A stretch of DNA of 21,305 nucleotides from Tectiglobus sp051009975. Lineage in GTDB: Bacteria; Pseudomonadota; Alphaproteobacteria; Rhizobiales; Hyphomicrobiaceae. The stretch covers positions 1 to 21,305 of the forward strand of contig JBPCWA010000159.1 in assembly GCA_051009975.1 (NCBI GenBank). The letters run 5' to 3'. This document shows, piece by piece, positions 20,645-21,305 of this stretch. The notes below the pieces were generated by a model. That model made no database searches, was not told the origin of the DNA, and worked only from the letters and a program-made list of their open reading frames with translations. The position numbers and the translations under genes are program-made. Each line of letters opens with the position of its first letter. Within the stretch, counting starts at the first letter, position 1.

Positions 20645-21305
20645 TCTGTGTATCCCCCGAAAGTAAGTCCCCGTTCTCCCCTGCTCCTATACTTGAGTTA
20701 GATTCTTGGTCTTTTCTGTCCGAAGTCGTGTTTGAATTGTGTCTCCTCGTAGGGATCAGTATTCTCTAATTTGAGATATGGTCGCCTTCCTCTATTCACC
20801 AGAAAGTTGCAGACCTGCCGGTGGCCGCGAGATAACACCAATTTTCAACGAAGAATGATACAGTCAGATGCATTGCGCGTTTTTCTGATCCCCGGGACTG
20901 CACGAGAGCATATCTCCACCTTGTAATTTTTGCTTTGTCAGAAACGTGGAACGAGCGGTTTCATATATCGCGTCCCGATACGCTGCGGTCGCCACTTCTA
21001 GCGCGCTGTGCCCTCTTGCCAATGCTGTCTTCCAGTCAGAGGTGACTCGCGAAACTTTACTCAAGTCGTAGAATATTATGACTGTTGCCTCACAACTTAG
21101 AGGTCAGTTACGTTTCGTTTTTTTTTAAGTCGCCGTCCTCTTCTAGTATTTGAGATCAGCTGATGTTTCGTGTCGTTTATTGTTTCATAGCGCGGCCGCG
21201 CTATGGGGGTGGGCAGACAAACCACAGACAGCACCGGCAAAGATATCTCTACATGCGCGATAAACGTTGGTAGCGCAACGGCTACTCGAAGGGTAAGCCC
21301 AATCG
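20645..21305. other. Intergenic host-side stretch with one perfect palindrome, no supported gene
   Basis: About 660 bases of lower GC than the prophage. A minus frame (20864-21064, TTG start) encodes 66 residues with a helical segment (SALEVATAAYRDAIYETARS) but lacks a ribosome binding site. It may be a remnant. A run of nine T lies at about 21118-21126. The strongest signal is the palindrome at 21186-21205. Confidence 0.5.
21186..21205. repeat. Perfect 20-base palindrome
   Basis: CATAGCGCGG is followed directly by its reverse complement, with no spacer. The centre is GCGGCCGC. As RNA it would form a stem with a strained loop, and no T tract follows on either strand, so it is more likely a DNA-level protein site than a terminator. 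It is isolated in AT-richer DNA. Confidence 0.8.

Noticed and set aside
20864..21064. Minus-strand 66-residue frame
   Set aside because: TTG start, no ribosome binding site, no recognised family. Could be a remnant but I cannot support it.

Overview
The window is the integrase end of a temperate podovirus-like prophage, about 19.4 kb of it visible, integrated at the 3' end of a tRNA-Ser(GCT) gene. About 1.8 kb of flanking, probably host, DNA follows. The high GC, the prophage gene families and the style of the integrase suggest an alphaproteobacterium, possibly Hyphomicrobiales. I cannot name a genus. The prophage continues beyond base 1.

Leftward (minus) half. From the immunity switch near 14.6 kb the order is: Cro-like regulator, a four-helix membrane protein, a roughly 700-base non-coding block, then a replication module (winged-helix initiator, RecA-fold helicase, prim-pol primase). 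A set of tightly overlapping small genes follows and ends in a phage NusG paralogue. After a small membrane protein and a gap with a promoter/operator-like site comes the late module: small terminase, large terminase, P22-type portal, acidic scaffold-like protein, N4-gp56/DUF4043-type capsid, an Ig-like small protein, a P22 gp4-like connector, and the start of another late gene cut by the window edge. Portal, capsid and connector point to a short-tailed virion.

Rightward (plus) half. A short CI-like repressor is followed by a 580-base regulatory stretch, a minisatellite-bearing small protein, an unknown acidic protein, an ERF single-strand annealing protein, a DUF1367-like protein, an HNH endonuclease, a small gene overlapping the integrase, and the tyrosine integrase. 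Several gaps in this operon hold strong RNA hairpins just before ribosome binding sites.

Most interesting. (1) Two clear and one probable tandem copies of a structured plus-strand RNA, about 200 bases apart, each closed by a terminator-like hairpin, in the block at 12.59-13.14 kb. (2) A lambda-O-like origin candidate inside the initiator gene: a 12-base exact direct repeat, read in different frames, beside an AT tract. (3) A NusG paralogue translationally coupled to a 48-residue basic protein, together with an intrinsic terminator inside the late operon that antitermination would have to overcome. (4) Very stable paired hairpins at 15826-15919.

Right of the tRNA are one YdcF/DUF218-family membrane protein gene and two lower-GC stretches without a convincing gene.
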